Assembly (NCBI RefSeq): GCF_904848585.1
Contig: NZ_CAJHCR010000013.1
Coordinates: 62,001-126,000, forward strand
Direction: 5' to 3'
Source of the DNA: Paraburkholderia kirstenboschensis
GTDB lineage: Bacteria; Pseudomonadota; Gammaproteobacteria; Burkholderiales; Burkholderiaceae
DNA length: 64,000 nt
Positions 52,657 through 61,997 of the stretch are shown here, piece after piece. Both the position numbers and the translations under genes were made by a program. How positions within the stretch are numbered: position 1 is the stretch's first letter; every line of letters begins with the position of its first letter. The notes below the pieces were generated by a model, which saw nothing but the letters and a program-made list of their open reading frames with translations, was not told the origin of the DNA and did no database searches.

Positions 52657-53748
52657 TTATCCTGCCTTTCTGGCTTGCTTCGCTTTTGCCGCAGTTTTGC
52701 CCGGGCGCGCGACCGATTCGCGCTCCACGAGCGTGATATCCGCGAAGAGCGCCTGCTCCGATGCGGGCATGGGTTCGTCGTGCGGACGCATCGCTCGCTC
52801 GACCATCGCGGCGGCCATCGCCGGCACCGGAAGTTGCACGGTCGTGAGCGCCGGGTTCGAGATCGCCGCGAGGAAATGCCCGTCCATACCGACGATCGAC
52901 ACGTCTTCCGGTACACGCAATCCACACTCGCGCAAGCCTGCCATGAGGCCGAGCGCCATCAGGTCGTTGACCGCCACGATGCCGGTCGGGCGCGCGTCGT
53001 CTTGCGAGAGCAGGCGCGCGAGCGCGCGGCCGTTCTCCGCGATCATCGAATCGCCGTATTCGTTCACCGGGCCGCTGTCGAGCACGCGCGCCTCCTCTGC
53101 TAGCCCTGCCTCCTGTGCTGCCGAGAGGAACCCGTTGATCTTGTCGCGGCGGCTCATCGTCACGCCGGTCAACGTGGCGAAGGCGAGCCGCGTGTGGCCG
53201 TGCGCGATCAGATGGCGCGTCGCGATGCGCGCTGCTTCGAAATTGTCCGGCGTGACGTGTTCGACGCGCGTCGTCTCACCTTCGGTCGCGCGGCGGTCGT
53301 AGCTGACGACGACCATCCCGCGCTCGACGGCGGTTTCCAGATGGCGCTCGTTCGCAAGCGACGAGATCACGATCACGCGCCGCACGCCCTGCGACAGCAG
53401 ATCTTCAAAGAACGACGCTTCCTTGGCCGGATCGCGATACGTGTTGCCAATCATCACGCGATAGCCGTAGCGCTCCTGTGCGTACGTTTCGACCTCACGT
53501 GCGATATAGCCGTACATCGGATTGGCGATGGACGGCACCAGCAGTCCGATGAGCGGCGTCTGTCCCGTCTTCAGCTGACGTGCGAGCGTGCTCGGCCGAT
53601 ATTGCAGCGAACTCATCGCGGCCTGCACGCGCGCGAGCGTTTCCTGGCGCATCTGGTCGGTGCGGCCGTTGAGTACGTTCGATACCGTGCTCACGGAAAC
53701 ACCGGCCTCGCGGGCGACATCCTGAATGGTGCTCATAAGGTTTTGCAT
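52657..53748 (-). CDS. LacI-family transcriptional regulator of the TRAP operon
   Basis: 363 residues. The N-terminal helix-turn-helix and hinge (TIQDVAREAGVSVSTVSNVL) are followed by the periplasmic-binding-protein-like effector domain (LIGLLVPSIANPMYGYIARE, and GIVAVNDLMALGLMAGL). Such regulators bind palindromes with a central CG and release on ligand binding. It lies within the operon, between transporter and enzymes, and the likely operator sits upstream of dctP. The start at 53748 is only slightly preferred over ATG 53736. Confidence 0.87.
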   Translation of the reverse strand: MQNLMSTIQDVAREAGVSVSTVSNVLNGRTDQMRQETLARVQAAMSSLQYRPSTLARQLKTGQTPLIGLLVPSIANPMYGYIAREVETYAQERYGYRVMIGNTYRDPAKEASFFEDLLSQGVRRVIVISSLANERHLETAVERGMVVVSYDRRATEGETTRVEHVTPDNFEAARIATRHLIAHGHTRLAFATLTGVTMSRRDKINGFLSAAQEAGLAEEARVLDSGPVNEYGDSMIAENGRALARLLSQDDARPTGIVAVNDLMALGLMAGLRECGLRVPEDVSIVGMDGHFLAAISNPALTTVQLPVPAMAAAMVERAMRPHDEPMPASEQALFADITLVERESVARPGKTAAKAKQARKAG

Positions 53749-53755
53749 CTGCCGG

Positions 53756-55651
53756 CTACAGGCCGAGCCGGGTCGGCAACCACAACGAAAAAGATGGCAC
53801 CAGAATCAGCACCACCAGTGCAATGCACAGCACCAGCAGATATTTGAGCATAGGACGCGCAACGGCCTTCATTTCCGTGCCGGTGATGGCGCAGGTCGCA
53901 AAGAGGCCCAGGCCGACCGGCGGCGCGAACAAACCCAGGCCCATCGCGACGACGATCACCGTGCCGAAATGCAGCGGGTTGATGCCGAGCTGCGTGGCGA
54001 TCGGAGTAAGGAGGGGCCCGAAGATGATGAGCGCGGGCGCGCCTTCCAGCACCGCGCCGAACACGATCATGATCAGCACGGAAAGCAGCAGGAACATTGT
54101 CGGGCCGTATTGATGCGCGAAGACGATCATCGAATCGGAGACGAGCGCGGGAATCTGCTCGATGGTCAGCGCGAACGACACGCTGGAGGCCGCGGCGACG
54201 ATGAACAGAATGCTGCTCGCCATCGATGCCGAGCGCACGAATACCCGTGCGACCGATTTCGGCGTGAGCTCGCGAAACGCCAGCCAGCCGACGATAAGCG
54301 CATAAACCACGGCGAATGCGGACACCTCGGTCGACGTCGCGATGCCCGACGTCACGCCCTTGCCGATCATGGTGATCATGACGAGCGCGACCAGCGCGCC
54401 GCCGAGCAGCGGCATCCACGCGCGAGGATTGGTGAGCGCATCGGCGAGATTGATACGGCGCCCGAAAATCACCGCGACGATTGCCAGCGCTACGGCAAGC
54501 ACCGCGGCCGGCACCACGCCCGCGAGGAACAGCCCCGCGATCGAAATGTTCGCGACGAAGCCCATGATGATCATGTTCACGCACGGCGGAATGGTTTCCG
54601 CCATCACGGCGCTGCAGGCGAGCAACGCTGCGGCTTCGTTCGGATCTTCCTTGCTCTGGCGCACAGCCGGCATCACGACACCGCCGACGGCCGCGATATC
54701 CGCAAGCTTTGAACCGGACACACCCGAGAAGAAGGCCGTTGCCATGATCGTGATGAGGCCGAGGCCGCCACGCACGCGCCCGAAAATTCGCAGCAGCAGT
54801 TCGATGAGGCGCGACGACATGCCATTGGTTTCCATCAGCAGGCCGGCTAATACGAAGAACGGAATTGCGAGCAGCACGAAATGGTCGGTGCCGGCCATCA
54901 CTTGTTGCGAATAGACGAGCATCGGCAGGGACGGTTCCGCGAGGAAGTACAGCAGCGCCGAGAACGCGAGCACGAAGCCGATCGGCACGCCGAGCACCAG
55001 TGCGCCGATGAAGCCGGCCATCAGCAGGAAGCCGGGCTTGATCGCGTGAGCGGGCACGAACGCGTTCCACGCGAACACGGCCGCCGCGAGCAACAGGCAG
55101 CCGATCAATGTGCCGAGCACGGTCTTGCGCGCGCCGTTCACCGCGTTGGCGAGCGCGAACACCGCCATGAATACGCTGCCAATGACGAGCGGATACACGT
55201 TGATCCACGCGGGGAGGCCGCTCGGCGTCATCTGACCGTACGAATCGACCAGCAGCAGGCACGACGACACGCACAGATTCCCCGCGACGCCCACGATCAC
55301 CCAGTGCCCTACATGAACGAGCGCGGGCTGCCAGCGCCTTGGCAGCATGCCGCGAAACAGGTCGACGCCGACGTGCTGGCTGCGCGCAAGGACCGTGGCG
55401 GCGCCGAAGAACACCAGCACGATCATCAGCGCGCCGGCGACTTCCTCGGCCCAGTCGAAAGGATCATGGAGAAAGTAGCGGTAGATCACGGAGAGGAACA
55501 CCACGAGCACATCGGCCGCGAGCACGGCCGCGCACAGGTATTCGATCCAGCGCATGAGACGTGCGAGGCCGCGCGCGAGCATGGTCTCATGGCCGAAGCC
55601 CGGTGCGGCGAGTTGCGTTTCCGGTCCGGGCGTCGCGGAGAAAGTGGTCAT
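53756..55651 (-). CDS. dctM: TRAP transporter, fused small and large permease (DctQM)
   Basis: 631 residues. Residues 1-185 are the DctQ-type small membrane subunit (four helices; FGAATVLARSQHVGVDLFRG is its conserved loop), and from about 205 to 631 is the large DctM permease with about twelve helices (IPFFVLAGLLMETNGMSSRL and FGRRINLADALTNPR). Fused DctQM subunits are known in many Proteobacteria. It works with the DctP binding protein encoded upstream to import an organic acid, driven by a sodium gradient. Start of the frame at ATG 55651. Confidence 0.9.
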   Translation of the reverse strand: MTTFSATPGPETQLAAPGFGHETMLARGLARLMRWIEYLCAAVLAADVLVVFLSVIYRYFLHDPFDWAEEVAGALMIVLVFFGAATVLARSQHVGVDLFRGMLPRRWQPALVHVGHWVIVGVAGNLCVSSCLLLVDSYGQMTPSGLPAWINVYPLVIGSVFMAVFALANAVNGARKTVLGTLIGCLLLAAAVFAWNAFVPAHAIKPGFLLMAGFIGALVLGVPIGFVLAFSALLYFLAEPSLPMLVYSQQVMAGTDHFVLLAIPFFVLAGLLMETNGMSSRLIELLLRIFGRVRGGLGLITIMATAFFSGVSGSKLADIAAVGGVVMPAVRQSKEDPNEAAALLACSAVMAETIPPCVNMIIMGFVANISIAGLFLAGVVPAAVLAVALAIVAVIFGRRINLADALTNPRAWMPLLGGALVALVMITMIGKGVTSGIATSTEVSAFAVVYALIVGWLAFRELTPKSVARVFVRSASMASSILFIVAAASSVSFALTIEQIPALVSDSMIVFAHQYGPTMFLLLSVLIMIVFGAVLEGAPALIIFGPLLTPIATQLGINPLHFGTVIVVAMGLGLFAPPVGLGLFATCAITGTEMKAVARPMLKYLLVLCIALVVLILVPSFSLWLPTRLGL

Positions 55652-55666
55652 GATGTGCCTGCCTCG

Positions 55667-56698
55667 TTAGCCGCGCGCTGCGGCGATGGCGGTGAAGAGC
55701 GGCGCGGTCGAGGGATACTGCTTCGAGAAGCTCGCGTACAACTGCGACTGCATCTCGCTGCGCGCGGTGTCGCGGTCGGCTTTCGACATCGGATAGAACG
55801 TCATGCCGCGCTTTTTCAACTCCTGCTCGGCGCGGGCGGCCGTCTGGATGGCTGCGACGCGCTGCTTCACGGTCGCGTCTTGCGCCGCTTTCTGAAACGC
55901 GGGGCGCAAATTCTCCGGAATCTTCGCCAGCGCGCGGCGGCCCATCGCGACGACAAGCGGGCTGAAGACGTGCTGCGTCTGCCAGCACGACTTCACGACT
56001 TCGTCGTACTTGCTCGCGAGCACCGTCGCGCAGTCGTGCTCGAAGCCATCGACGACACCTGTCTGCGCGGCCATGTACAACTCGCCGATGGGAATGGGCG
56101 TCGGTACAGCGCCCATCAGCTTGAAAGTTTCCATGAAGGCGGGCGTGGGCAGCACGCGCAGCTTCACGCCCTTGATATCGGCGAGCGATTGCGTGGGCTT
56201 CTTCGTGAACACGTTGCGCGCGCCGAACGAATAGCCCCAGGTGACGACCGAGCAGCCCGCACGCTGTTGCAGCATCGTGTCGAACGACTTGCCGACGGTG
56301 CCGTCCATGGCGCGCCCGACATGGTCGAAGCTGTCGAACACATAGCCGAGATCGAGCATGCCGAGCTCCGGCAGCACCGTCGCCCAGATCGATGAGCCGG
56401 TGACCATCATGTCGACCGCGCCGACCTTCACCTGCTGAACCACGTCGCTTTCCTTGCCGAGCTGGTTGTTCGGGAAGTAGTCGATCCGGATCTGATCGCC
56501 GACGCTCGCTTTCAGGTTCGCAGCGAGGTTTTGATACCACACGTAATGCGCGGCGTTTTCGTTCGGAGGCATCGACGATGACAGCCGTAACGTGGCCGCG
56601 GGCTGAGCGCGCACGATTGCGGGAAAGCCCGCGCCCGCGGCGGCGAGCGAGGCTGCCGAGGCCGTCTGTAGGAACCGTCGCCGGGAAATGGAATGCAT
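55667..56698 (-). CDS. dctP: TRAP transporter substrate-binding protein (DctP)
   Basis: 343 residues. Tat-type signal (SRRRFLQTASAASLAAAGAG) precedes the DctP binding protein fold: LRLSSSMPPNENAAHYVWYQ, then GMLDLGYVFDSFDHVGRAMD and GVKLRVLPTPAFMETFKLMG. The arginine of KLRVLPTP is the family residue for the ligand carboxylate. ATG 56698 with GGAGAC upstream. It is the first gene of the operon, 84 bases downstream of the likely LacI operator. The ligand is presumably a sugar acid or carboxylate. Confidence 0.9.
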   Translation of the reverse strand: MHSISRRRFLQTASAASLAAAGAGFPAIVRAQPAATLRLSSSMPPNENAAHYVWYQNLAANLKASVGDQIRIDYFPNNQLGKESDVVQQVKVGAVDMMVTGSSIWATVLPELGMLDLGYVFDSFDHVGRAMDGTVGKSFDTMLQQRAGCSVVTWGYSFGARNVFTKKPTQSLADIKGVKLRVLPTPAFMETFKLMGAVPTPIPIGELYMAAQTGVVDGFEHDCATVLASKYDEVVKSCWQTQHVFSPLVVAMGRRALAKIPENLRPAFQKAAQDATVKQRVAAIQTAARAEQELKKRGMTFYPMSKADRDTARSEMQSQLYASFSKQYPSTAPLFTAIAAARG

Positions 56699-56766
56699 GG
56701 TGTTGTCTCCTGGATGCCGCTCTAAGGGGCGGGCGAGTTGTCGAGCGCGGCACGACGGAGCGCGCC

Positions 56767-56795
56767 ACTGTATCGATTTAGTGTATCGATACAGT
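56767..56795. promoter_or_regulatory. Palindromic operator for the TRAP operon, LacI type
   Basis: The centre of the site TGTATCGATACA (56782-56793) is a perfect 12-bp palindrome with a central CG, the LacI-family hallmark. A larger inverted repeat ACTGTATCGAT (56767-56777) and ATCGATACAGT (56785-56795), 11-bp arms separated by 7 bases, includes it. It lies 69-97 bases upstream of the dctP start and is the obvious target of the LacI regulator in the operon. Confidence 0.75.
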
Positions 56796-56953
56796 AAATC
56801 GCGGCATCGCCAGATCAAATGGGCGTTTACCCGTGTTTACGTCGGTTGACCGTGACGTCGTGCGTGCGGGCAAACCGCTAAAGCGATCGCAACGCAGCGA
56901 TGAACAACAGGTTCGTGGCGCTTGCTGGCGAACGTCGCGGCAAGGCGCATCCG

Positions 56954-57460
56954 TTAAATCTCTCTGCCGATGCCCTTGTCGATCGAATAGCGGCCGCCGC
57001 CCTTGAACGCGATATGCAGGGCAAGCAGGCCCATCAGGACGGGGTATTCCATGCCCTTGTCCAGCCAGACCCACGCTGGCGCGAGGACGAAGCAGATCCC
57101 GATCATCTCGAACGTGATCATTGCGGCAAAAATGCGGGTCAGGAATCCAAAGGCGATACATAACGCCCCGCCCGACTCGAGGAAGGTCACGACATAGGCA
57201 AACATTTCCGCTGCCGGAAGGTGAAGCCTGGAATCGATCAGCCGCATCGAACTCGCCATTGGGTTATCCATCGACCCATGAGAGCGGCCGAGCACCTTCG
57301 GAAGTCCGTGGGTGAGCAGGACAATGCCGAAACCAAGTCGCAGTACGGCGTATGACACGGGATCGAAGAGTCGATAGAGCCGGCCAAGTTGCGGGATGAT
57401 CAGCTTCGGAGCCGTCTCACTCGCGTTGCGGGGTTCGAGTTCTTGCGTGTCGAGATCCAT
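56954..57460 (-). CDS. DoxX-family membrane protein
   Basis: About 168 residues with four hydrophobic helices: RLGFGIVLLTHGLPKVLG begins the first, EMFAYVVTFLESGGALCIAF the second, AMITFEMIGICFVLAPAWVW the third, MGLLALHIAFKGGGRYSIDK the fourth. The DoxX/SURF4-like fold is part of thiosulfate:quinone or thioredoxin-linked oxidoreductases; most members have no proven role. ATG 57460 is chosen because GGAG sits seven bases before it; the frame extends to 57517. Confidence 0.8.
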   Translation of the reverse strand: MDLDTQELEPRNASETAPKLIIPQLGRLYRLFDPVSYAVLRLGFGIVLLTHGLPKVLGRSHGSMDNPMASSMRLIDSRLHLPAAEMFAYVVTFLESGGALCIAFGFLTRIFAAMITFEMIGICFVLAPAWVWLDKGMEYPVLMGLLALHIAFKGGGRYSIDKGIGREI

Positions 57461-57565
57461 AGCTAAACTCCGCATAAATCGGGAAGACCGGGTGGGAGTG
57501 CGTGGCGGATCGCGCACCGACCGAAACGAGTAGCCCCGGTAACCGTGCGCGTTCCCAAACGACAG

Positions 57566-57784
57566 CTATTTCGACTTCGGAGCGAGTCCCATTTTTTCGA
57601 GCGTCAGGGTTTCGTCGGCGCGACCCCATCCCCCGTCGGCAACTTCTTCGACGAGAACCATGGAATACGGACGGACACCTTCACCGAAGTATTCGACGAA
57701 CATCGCGGTGGTGCGATGGACGATTTCTTCCTTGCGCGCGTGATCCAGAATGCCTTCCGGGAATTTGTAGTTTGCAAACGGCAT
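57566..57784 (-). CDS. Tautomerase-family protein (4-oxalocrotonate tautomerase-like)
   Basis: 72 residues beginning MPFANYKFPEGILDHARKEE; removal of the initiator methionine exposes the catalytic Pro1 used by the tautomerase superfamily. The rest reads HRTTAMFVEYFGEGVRPYSM, VLVEEVADGGWGRAD. Family enzymes interconvert enol and keto forms, or act as dehalogenases. Start ATG 57784 with GAGGAAAA. A frame that extends to 57886 is unlikely because Pro1 would be lost. Confidence 0.82.
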   Translation of the reverse strand: MPFANYKFPEGILDHARKEEIVHRTTAMFVEYFGEGVRPYSMVLVEEVADGGWGRADETLTLEKMGLAPKSK

Positions 57785-58292
57785 AGTGCTTTTCCTCTTG
57801 GATGCCTCATCGCGAGGCGCATGTCGTGGCACCGGGGCGGTCCGCGAAACAGAAGTCAGCGGGATGACTGGCATGACTGACCGCATTTTTGTCGTTGTCC
57901 GTCTTGAGATAAAGAGTGGGAGATGGACATCTGCATTCGAGGTCGATCAATAATGGACGCGAGCGGAGGGGGCTGTGGAAGGGCGTTTGTGTTGCTTGCC
58001 GTCGAACAGTGCGTCACCTGGAAATCGCTGAAAGTCGGTTGCGCTCCCGAAAACCAGTGTCATCAGACAATTCATTGCGTGCGCAAGGAGCACCGGCAGC
58101 GCGCCGTGCAGGCCACTGCCGCACCAAGCCGATCGCGCGCGTCATGAGTGGGTTTGTCGATAAGTGAGCACGAATGTTTGCCCGATTGCGACGGACGATA
58201 GTGAGACGGTACAAATAATGCTGGCTTTGCAGCCAGGCCGGTTGCATGCGGTTATCGTTGATGCGAGACAAGGACTACAACCGGCGGTGATC
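57785..58292. other. Gap between the tautomerase and the exported hypothetical gene
   Basis: About 508 bases. Several open frames exist on the plus strand at 57916-58167 but lack ribosome-binding sites and recognisable domains. I see no motif. Confidence 0.4.
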
Positions 58293-58739
58293 ATGACTTT
58301 GAAAAAGTACCCAATGCGACTCTTTTTGTGGCTGCTGACGCCCGTCCTCTTTTTACCGACACCGGCATTCAGTCATGCACTGGACCAGGAAATGGCATGC
58401 GAGGGCACTCCGCATGACTTCGTCGAGGAACTGCTCAATCTGCAATCGATAGAAACGCCAGCGAGCCGCGTTCAGCAGGATTCAGTCAACGCGTTTCGTC
58501 CCACCCGCGGTGCACATCTGACTGCGTTCGGTTTCCGGGTGAAGGCGATTTTTGGATATCAGCCCGGCGATCCGCTTTTCGAGGCGGGCACCGGCAAGCC
58601 AGCGTCCGCACCAATCTATGGCGTGGTCGTGTTCGGTTCGTCCGAGTCGGTGCAGCGTGAACTGGCTGCAGCGGGCAGCCACGCCATCACTCATTCGGTG
58701 ATTCCGATGGTGCTGACCGCAATTGTCTGTGGGCAATGA
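58293..58739 (+). CDS. Exported hypothetical protein
   Basis: 148 residues with a signal peptide (MRLFLWLLTPVLFLPTPAFS, cleavage after the A-F-S-H-A region). A short mature domain with a Cys (AMACEG) and a beta-rich end (APIYGVVVFGSSESVQREL) follows. A second cysteine closes the protein (IVCGQ), so a disulfide is possible. No family recognised. The start ATG 58293 is favoured because it begins the signal peptide. It lies upstream of and close to a hybrid kinase. Confidence 0.6.
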   Translation: MTLKKYPMRLFLWLLTPVLFLPTPAFSHALDQEMACEGTPHDFVEELLNLQSIETPASRVQQDSVNAFRPTRGAHLTAFGFRVKAIFGYQPGDPLFEAGTGKPASAPIYGVVVFGSSESVQRELAAAGSHAITHSVIPMVLTAIVCGQ

Positions 58740-58891
58740 CACATGACGAAGCGCACCGCCTATCGAGCTCGGCCGGTGGTGGATACATTCAATCATGCCA
58801 GCGCCACCGGCACCCGCGAACGCGTTGTGCAGGCGGTGGAGACCGTTGAGCAGGCAACTTTTGCAAGATTTCGATTGCTGTGGAACTGGGT

Positions 58892-61354
58892 ATGTTTGCT
58901 GACACTAAAGCATTGGTTGTCGCGCTAATAGAGGCGAACCCCGCTGCATGTGCAGTGCTCGCTCGCGACTTGACCGTAATTGAGGCTAACTTTCGTTTTA
59001 GTGACCTGTTCGACTACCGCCCGTCACCGCTGGTGTCCAGGGAGTTTGTTTCGCTCGTCATCGAGAAGCTGCCGGTTCTGTCCAGAGAGGCGTCGCGAGG
59101 AAAACTTCTGGCGGCCGCGACGCGAGCACTCGAAGAACATAGGACGGAGAGCGTCGTCATTGCAGACGCTGCGATCGATGCGGACGTCGCGCCGGACGCT
59201 CCTGGTTTTGGATCAAGCATTACATGGTGCGTCGAATTCAATCCTCTCTCCGTTGGAGATGCGATCGGCATGGCGCCGGCAATGCTGGTGCTAGTCAAGT
59301 CCAAAGACGCGCCGGGCGAGGTTTCACCGGCGGACAGAAAGTGCGAGGGCGCCGCCGCGGCCGGGAACGATGACACTTCGAGGGAGACGGCCCATGTCGA
59401 CGCTCGTGACGATTCGGAATTGCGCCGATTGCTGTCGGAGGCCCGATATCATGCGCTGGTGAAGGTGGCCAGCTCGGCGGCCTACGTGTGCGATGCTCAG
59501 GGCAGATTCGTGGTGCCGCAACCTTCGTGGGAAAGCTATACGGGGCAGCCGTGGGAAAAGCACCAAGGTTATGGGTGGGCCGAGATGATCCATCCGGACG
59601 ATCGGCTTGCGGCACAGACAGCGCTGAACAAGTCGCTTGAGACAGACGGGCCGTACCGCGCGGACGTGCGACTGTGGCACGCCGCATCCTCGACGTACCG
59701 GCGTTGCCAGATACGCGCGGCGGGCTCGCACGACGAGCGCGGCGCGATCTACGAATGGGTGGGGATGATTACCGATGTCGAAGAAACGCTAATAAATGCA
59801 CAAAGTCTCACAGAAGAACGCGAGCGTCTGGACCTGTCGATCGAGGCGGCCGAAATCGGCACATTCCACTGTCCGATCCCGCTGGACCGAATAATCTGGA
59901 ACGTCAAGTGCAAGGAACACTTCTGGCTGCCTGCGAACGCCGAGGTGGGCTTTGACCTCTTCTATGAAAGGATTCACCCGGACGATCGGCAAAAAACCCG
60001 AGCCGCTGTCGAGAAGGCTGTCAACGAAGGCGTCCCTTACGACATCGAATACCGAACTGCTTCGCCCTCGGGTGATATCCGATGGATCCGTGCCAAGGGG
60101 CGGACACATGTCGACGAAGCTGGCCGGCCGTTGCGGTTCGACGGCATCACCATCGACGTTTCATCGCACAAAGCGCTTGAAATGGAGCGCGACCGGCTTC
60201 TGACAAACGAGCGGCTCTTGCGGTTCGAGGCGCAACATGCCAATCAGCTCAAAGACGCCTTTCTTGCTACGGTGTCGCACGAGTTGCGGACGCCACTTAA
60301 TGCGATGCAATCGTGGCTCTACCTTCTGCAGCACGAGAACGCCGATCCTGACCTGCTCGCTCGCGGCATCGAGGCGATAGACCGCAACGTCGAACTGCAA
60401 ACGCGGCTTGTGGATGACCTGCTCGACCTTAGCCGGATCGCCGCCGGCAAGCTGTTCATCAACTCGAGCGAGGTGGACCTCGTGCCGCTGCTCATCGCCG
60501 AGATCAGTGACGTTGAGTTGGCTGCGGGCGCTAAACGAGTCGAGATCGTGCCGAGGCTGGCAGACACACTGCTCGTGGAGGGCGACCCGCTCCGGCTTCG
60601 CCAGGTGTTTTCCAATGTGCTCAGCAATGCGCTGAAATATTCGAGCGCTGAAGGGAAAATAGATATCGTTGCCATTCGCGCCGGCAACTGGGCAGAGATA
60701 CGGGTTGAGGACAATGGTGCGGGTATTCCGGCTTCTTTCATCAACCACGTATTCGAGCCATTTGCACAAGCTTCACAGGCAACGACACGCCGCTTCGGCG
60801 GGCTCGGTATTGGCCTCGCAATAGCGAAGAGCATCGTGACTCTGCATGGCGGATCGATCACGGCACATAGTGAAGGCGACGGGCGCGGGAGCACTTTCGT
60901 CGTTCACATTCCTCTGCTGGCCGAAGATAGGGGAGCACCGGCTGGACGCCCTCTGGCAGATGTAGTGACATCGTCTCGCGACGAGGCGCTCACCGGCATA
61001 AAGGTGCTCCTGGTCGAAGACGAAGCTGAGGTCCGTGATGCAATGCTTGCCGTACTGGAGTCCGCTGGGGCGGCGGTGCGCGGTGCGGAATCGGCGCCCG
61101 AAGCGCGTCAGCAGATCGACGACGAGCAGTTCGACGTCATTCTTTCAGACATCGGCATGCCGGACGAAGACGGTTATTCGCTTATCCGCTCACTGCGGCA
61201 GCAAGGCAATCGAACGCCGGCGATCGCGGTGACAGCGTTCGGGCGCCCAGAAGACAGGTCGCGTGCATTGCAGGCGGGCTTCGACTTGCATATGCCGAAG
61301 CCCGTCGAGCCGAGGGGCCTCTTTAGAGCGATTCGGGAGCTGCTCCGAATCTAG
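58892..61354 (+). CDS. PAS hybrid histidine kinase with receiver domain
   Basis: 820 residues, cytosolic. An N-terminal PAS-like domain (about 10-120), then two PAS_3-type domains (about 185-310 and 310-430, with YTGQPWEKHQGYGWAEMIHP and RIHPDDRQKTRAAVEKAVNE), HisKA with H463 in TVSHELRTPLN, HATPase with NVLSNALKYS and DNGAGIPASF, and a receiver with VEDEAEVRDAMLAVL and D753 in ILSDIGMPDEDGYSL. Starting at ATG 58892; a GTG at 58880 would add four residues. No cognate output protein is adjacent; it may signal to a distant regulator. Confidence 0.88.
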   Translation: MFADTKALVVALIEANPAACAVLARDLTVIEANFRFSDLFDYRPSPLVSREFVSLVIEKLPVLSREASRGKLLAAATRALEEHRTESVVIADAAIDADVAPDAPGFGSSITWCVEFNPLSVGDAIGMAPAMLVLVKSKDAPGEVSPADRKCEGAAAAGNDDTSRETAHVDARDDSELRRLLSEARYHALVKVASSAAYVCDAQGRFVVPQPSWESYTGQPWEKHQGYGWAEMIHPDDRLAAQTALNKSLETDGPYRADVRLWHAASSTYRRCQIRAAGSHDERGAIYEWVGMITDVEETLINAQSLTEERERLDLSIEAAEIGTFHCPIPLDRIIWNVKCKEHFWLPANAEVGFDLFYERIHPDDRQKTRAAVEKAVNEGVPYDIEYRTASPSGDIRWIRAKGRTHVDEAGRPLRFDGITIDVSSHKALEMERDRLLTNERLLRFEAQHANQLKDAFLATVSHELRTPLNAMQSWLYLLQHENADPDLLARGIEAIDRNVELQTRLVDDLLDLSRIAAGKLFINSSEVDLVPLLIAEISDVELAAGAKRVEIVPRLADTLLVEGDPLRLRQVFSNVLSNALKYSSAEGKIDIVAIRAGNWAEIRVEDNGAGIPASFINHVFEPFAQASQATTRRFGGLGIGLAIAKSIVTLHGGSITAHSEGDGRGSTFVVHIPLLAEDRGAPAGRPLADVVTSSRDEALTGIKVLLVEDEAEVRDAMLAVLESAGAAVRGAESAPEARQQIDDEQFDVILSDIGMPDEDGYSLIRSLRQQGNRTPAIAVTAFGRPEDRSRALQAGFDLHMPKPVEPRGLFRAIRELLRI

Positions 61355-61398
61355 GTTCCCGATGAGGTGCGCCCGAGCGTACCCAGGGCAGCGCAACG

Positions 61399-61599
61399 CT
61401 ACGAGCGTGATCGAGGTCCTGCGTGGGCGCGGCCCTCTTCTTGCCGCGTGGGTCGTTGCCTGCGTCGTTCTCTCGCGGCCTTTTTTTCGGCCGCACCCTC
61501 CGCCTCTGCATGGGCGTCGCCGATCACCTTGCCGATCGCTTCCTTCACAGAGCCTCGCGCTTCACTGGTCTGAGCCGTCCTTCCTCGTCGGTTGTCCAT
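61399..61599 (-). CDS. CsbD-like small stress protein
   Basis: 66 residues starting MDNRRGRTAQTSEARGSVKE. The section RGSVKEAIGKVIGDAHAEAE and GAAEKKAARE is the CsbD family core (G..KE..GK..GD..AE..G..EK). The C-terminus is very basic and unlike most members. ATG 61599 is preceded by an ideal AGGAGG seven bases before. CsbD proteins are part of general stress regulons in Bacillus, and the function is not known. The gene ends 44 bases after the hybrid kinase on the opposite strand. Confidence 0.65.
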   Translation of the reverse strand: MDNRRGRTAQTSEARGSVKEAIGKVIGDAHAEAEGAAEKKAARERRRQRPTRQEEGRAHAGPRSRS

Positions 61600-61997
61600 T
61601 TTCGCCTCCTGTGTTGCGTCAACCGAAATCGCTGTCTTTCATAAGGTAAGGAAGAACGGCGCCGGGAAAGTTCCCCGAACACGCGTGGACCTGCGCTTCG
61701 CACGCTAAGAGGGGCGAATCATTCGATGTCAACATGCAATTGCTCCCAGGCGTTGGGTGCATTTGCGGCTACCGGTCGGTAAATACATCCCTGATAATCT
61801 CGCATTAACGAACGTGCTCGGAACACCATGTCTGCACGTGCTGCATGTTGCTGCGCATACGCTTCCTGATGATTCCCAACGCGTCTGCGCGACTCGACAG
61901 GCGGTCGCAACCGGCGAGCCCGCCGGTGCGCCGCCGCAGGCGCTTTCGTCCTTGAACCTTGCCGCGACGCGGCGCCCGAACAGAACAGGCAGCCGCG
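61600..61997. other. Divergent gap between CsbD-like and PAS-LuxR genes
   Basis: About 398 bases separating two divergent genes; it should hold promoters for both. Long frames on the minus strand here run antisense to the PAS-LuxR gene and have no ribosome-binding site. Confidence 0.4.

Noticed and set aside
53733-55274. Long minus-strand frame of 513 residues within the TRAP permease
   Set aside because: It is a shifted frame of the fused DctQM gene with Arg/Ala-rich composition.
54881-56395. Long plus-strand frame of 504 residues opposite the TRAP genes
   Set aside because: Antisense to DctM and DctP, rich in His/Arg/Glu as expected of GC-driven shadow frames.
58743-58928. Plus-strand frame of 61 residues after the exported hypothetical protein
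   Set aside because: It overlaps the start of the hybrid kinase and has no recognisable domain or ribosome-binding site.
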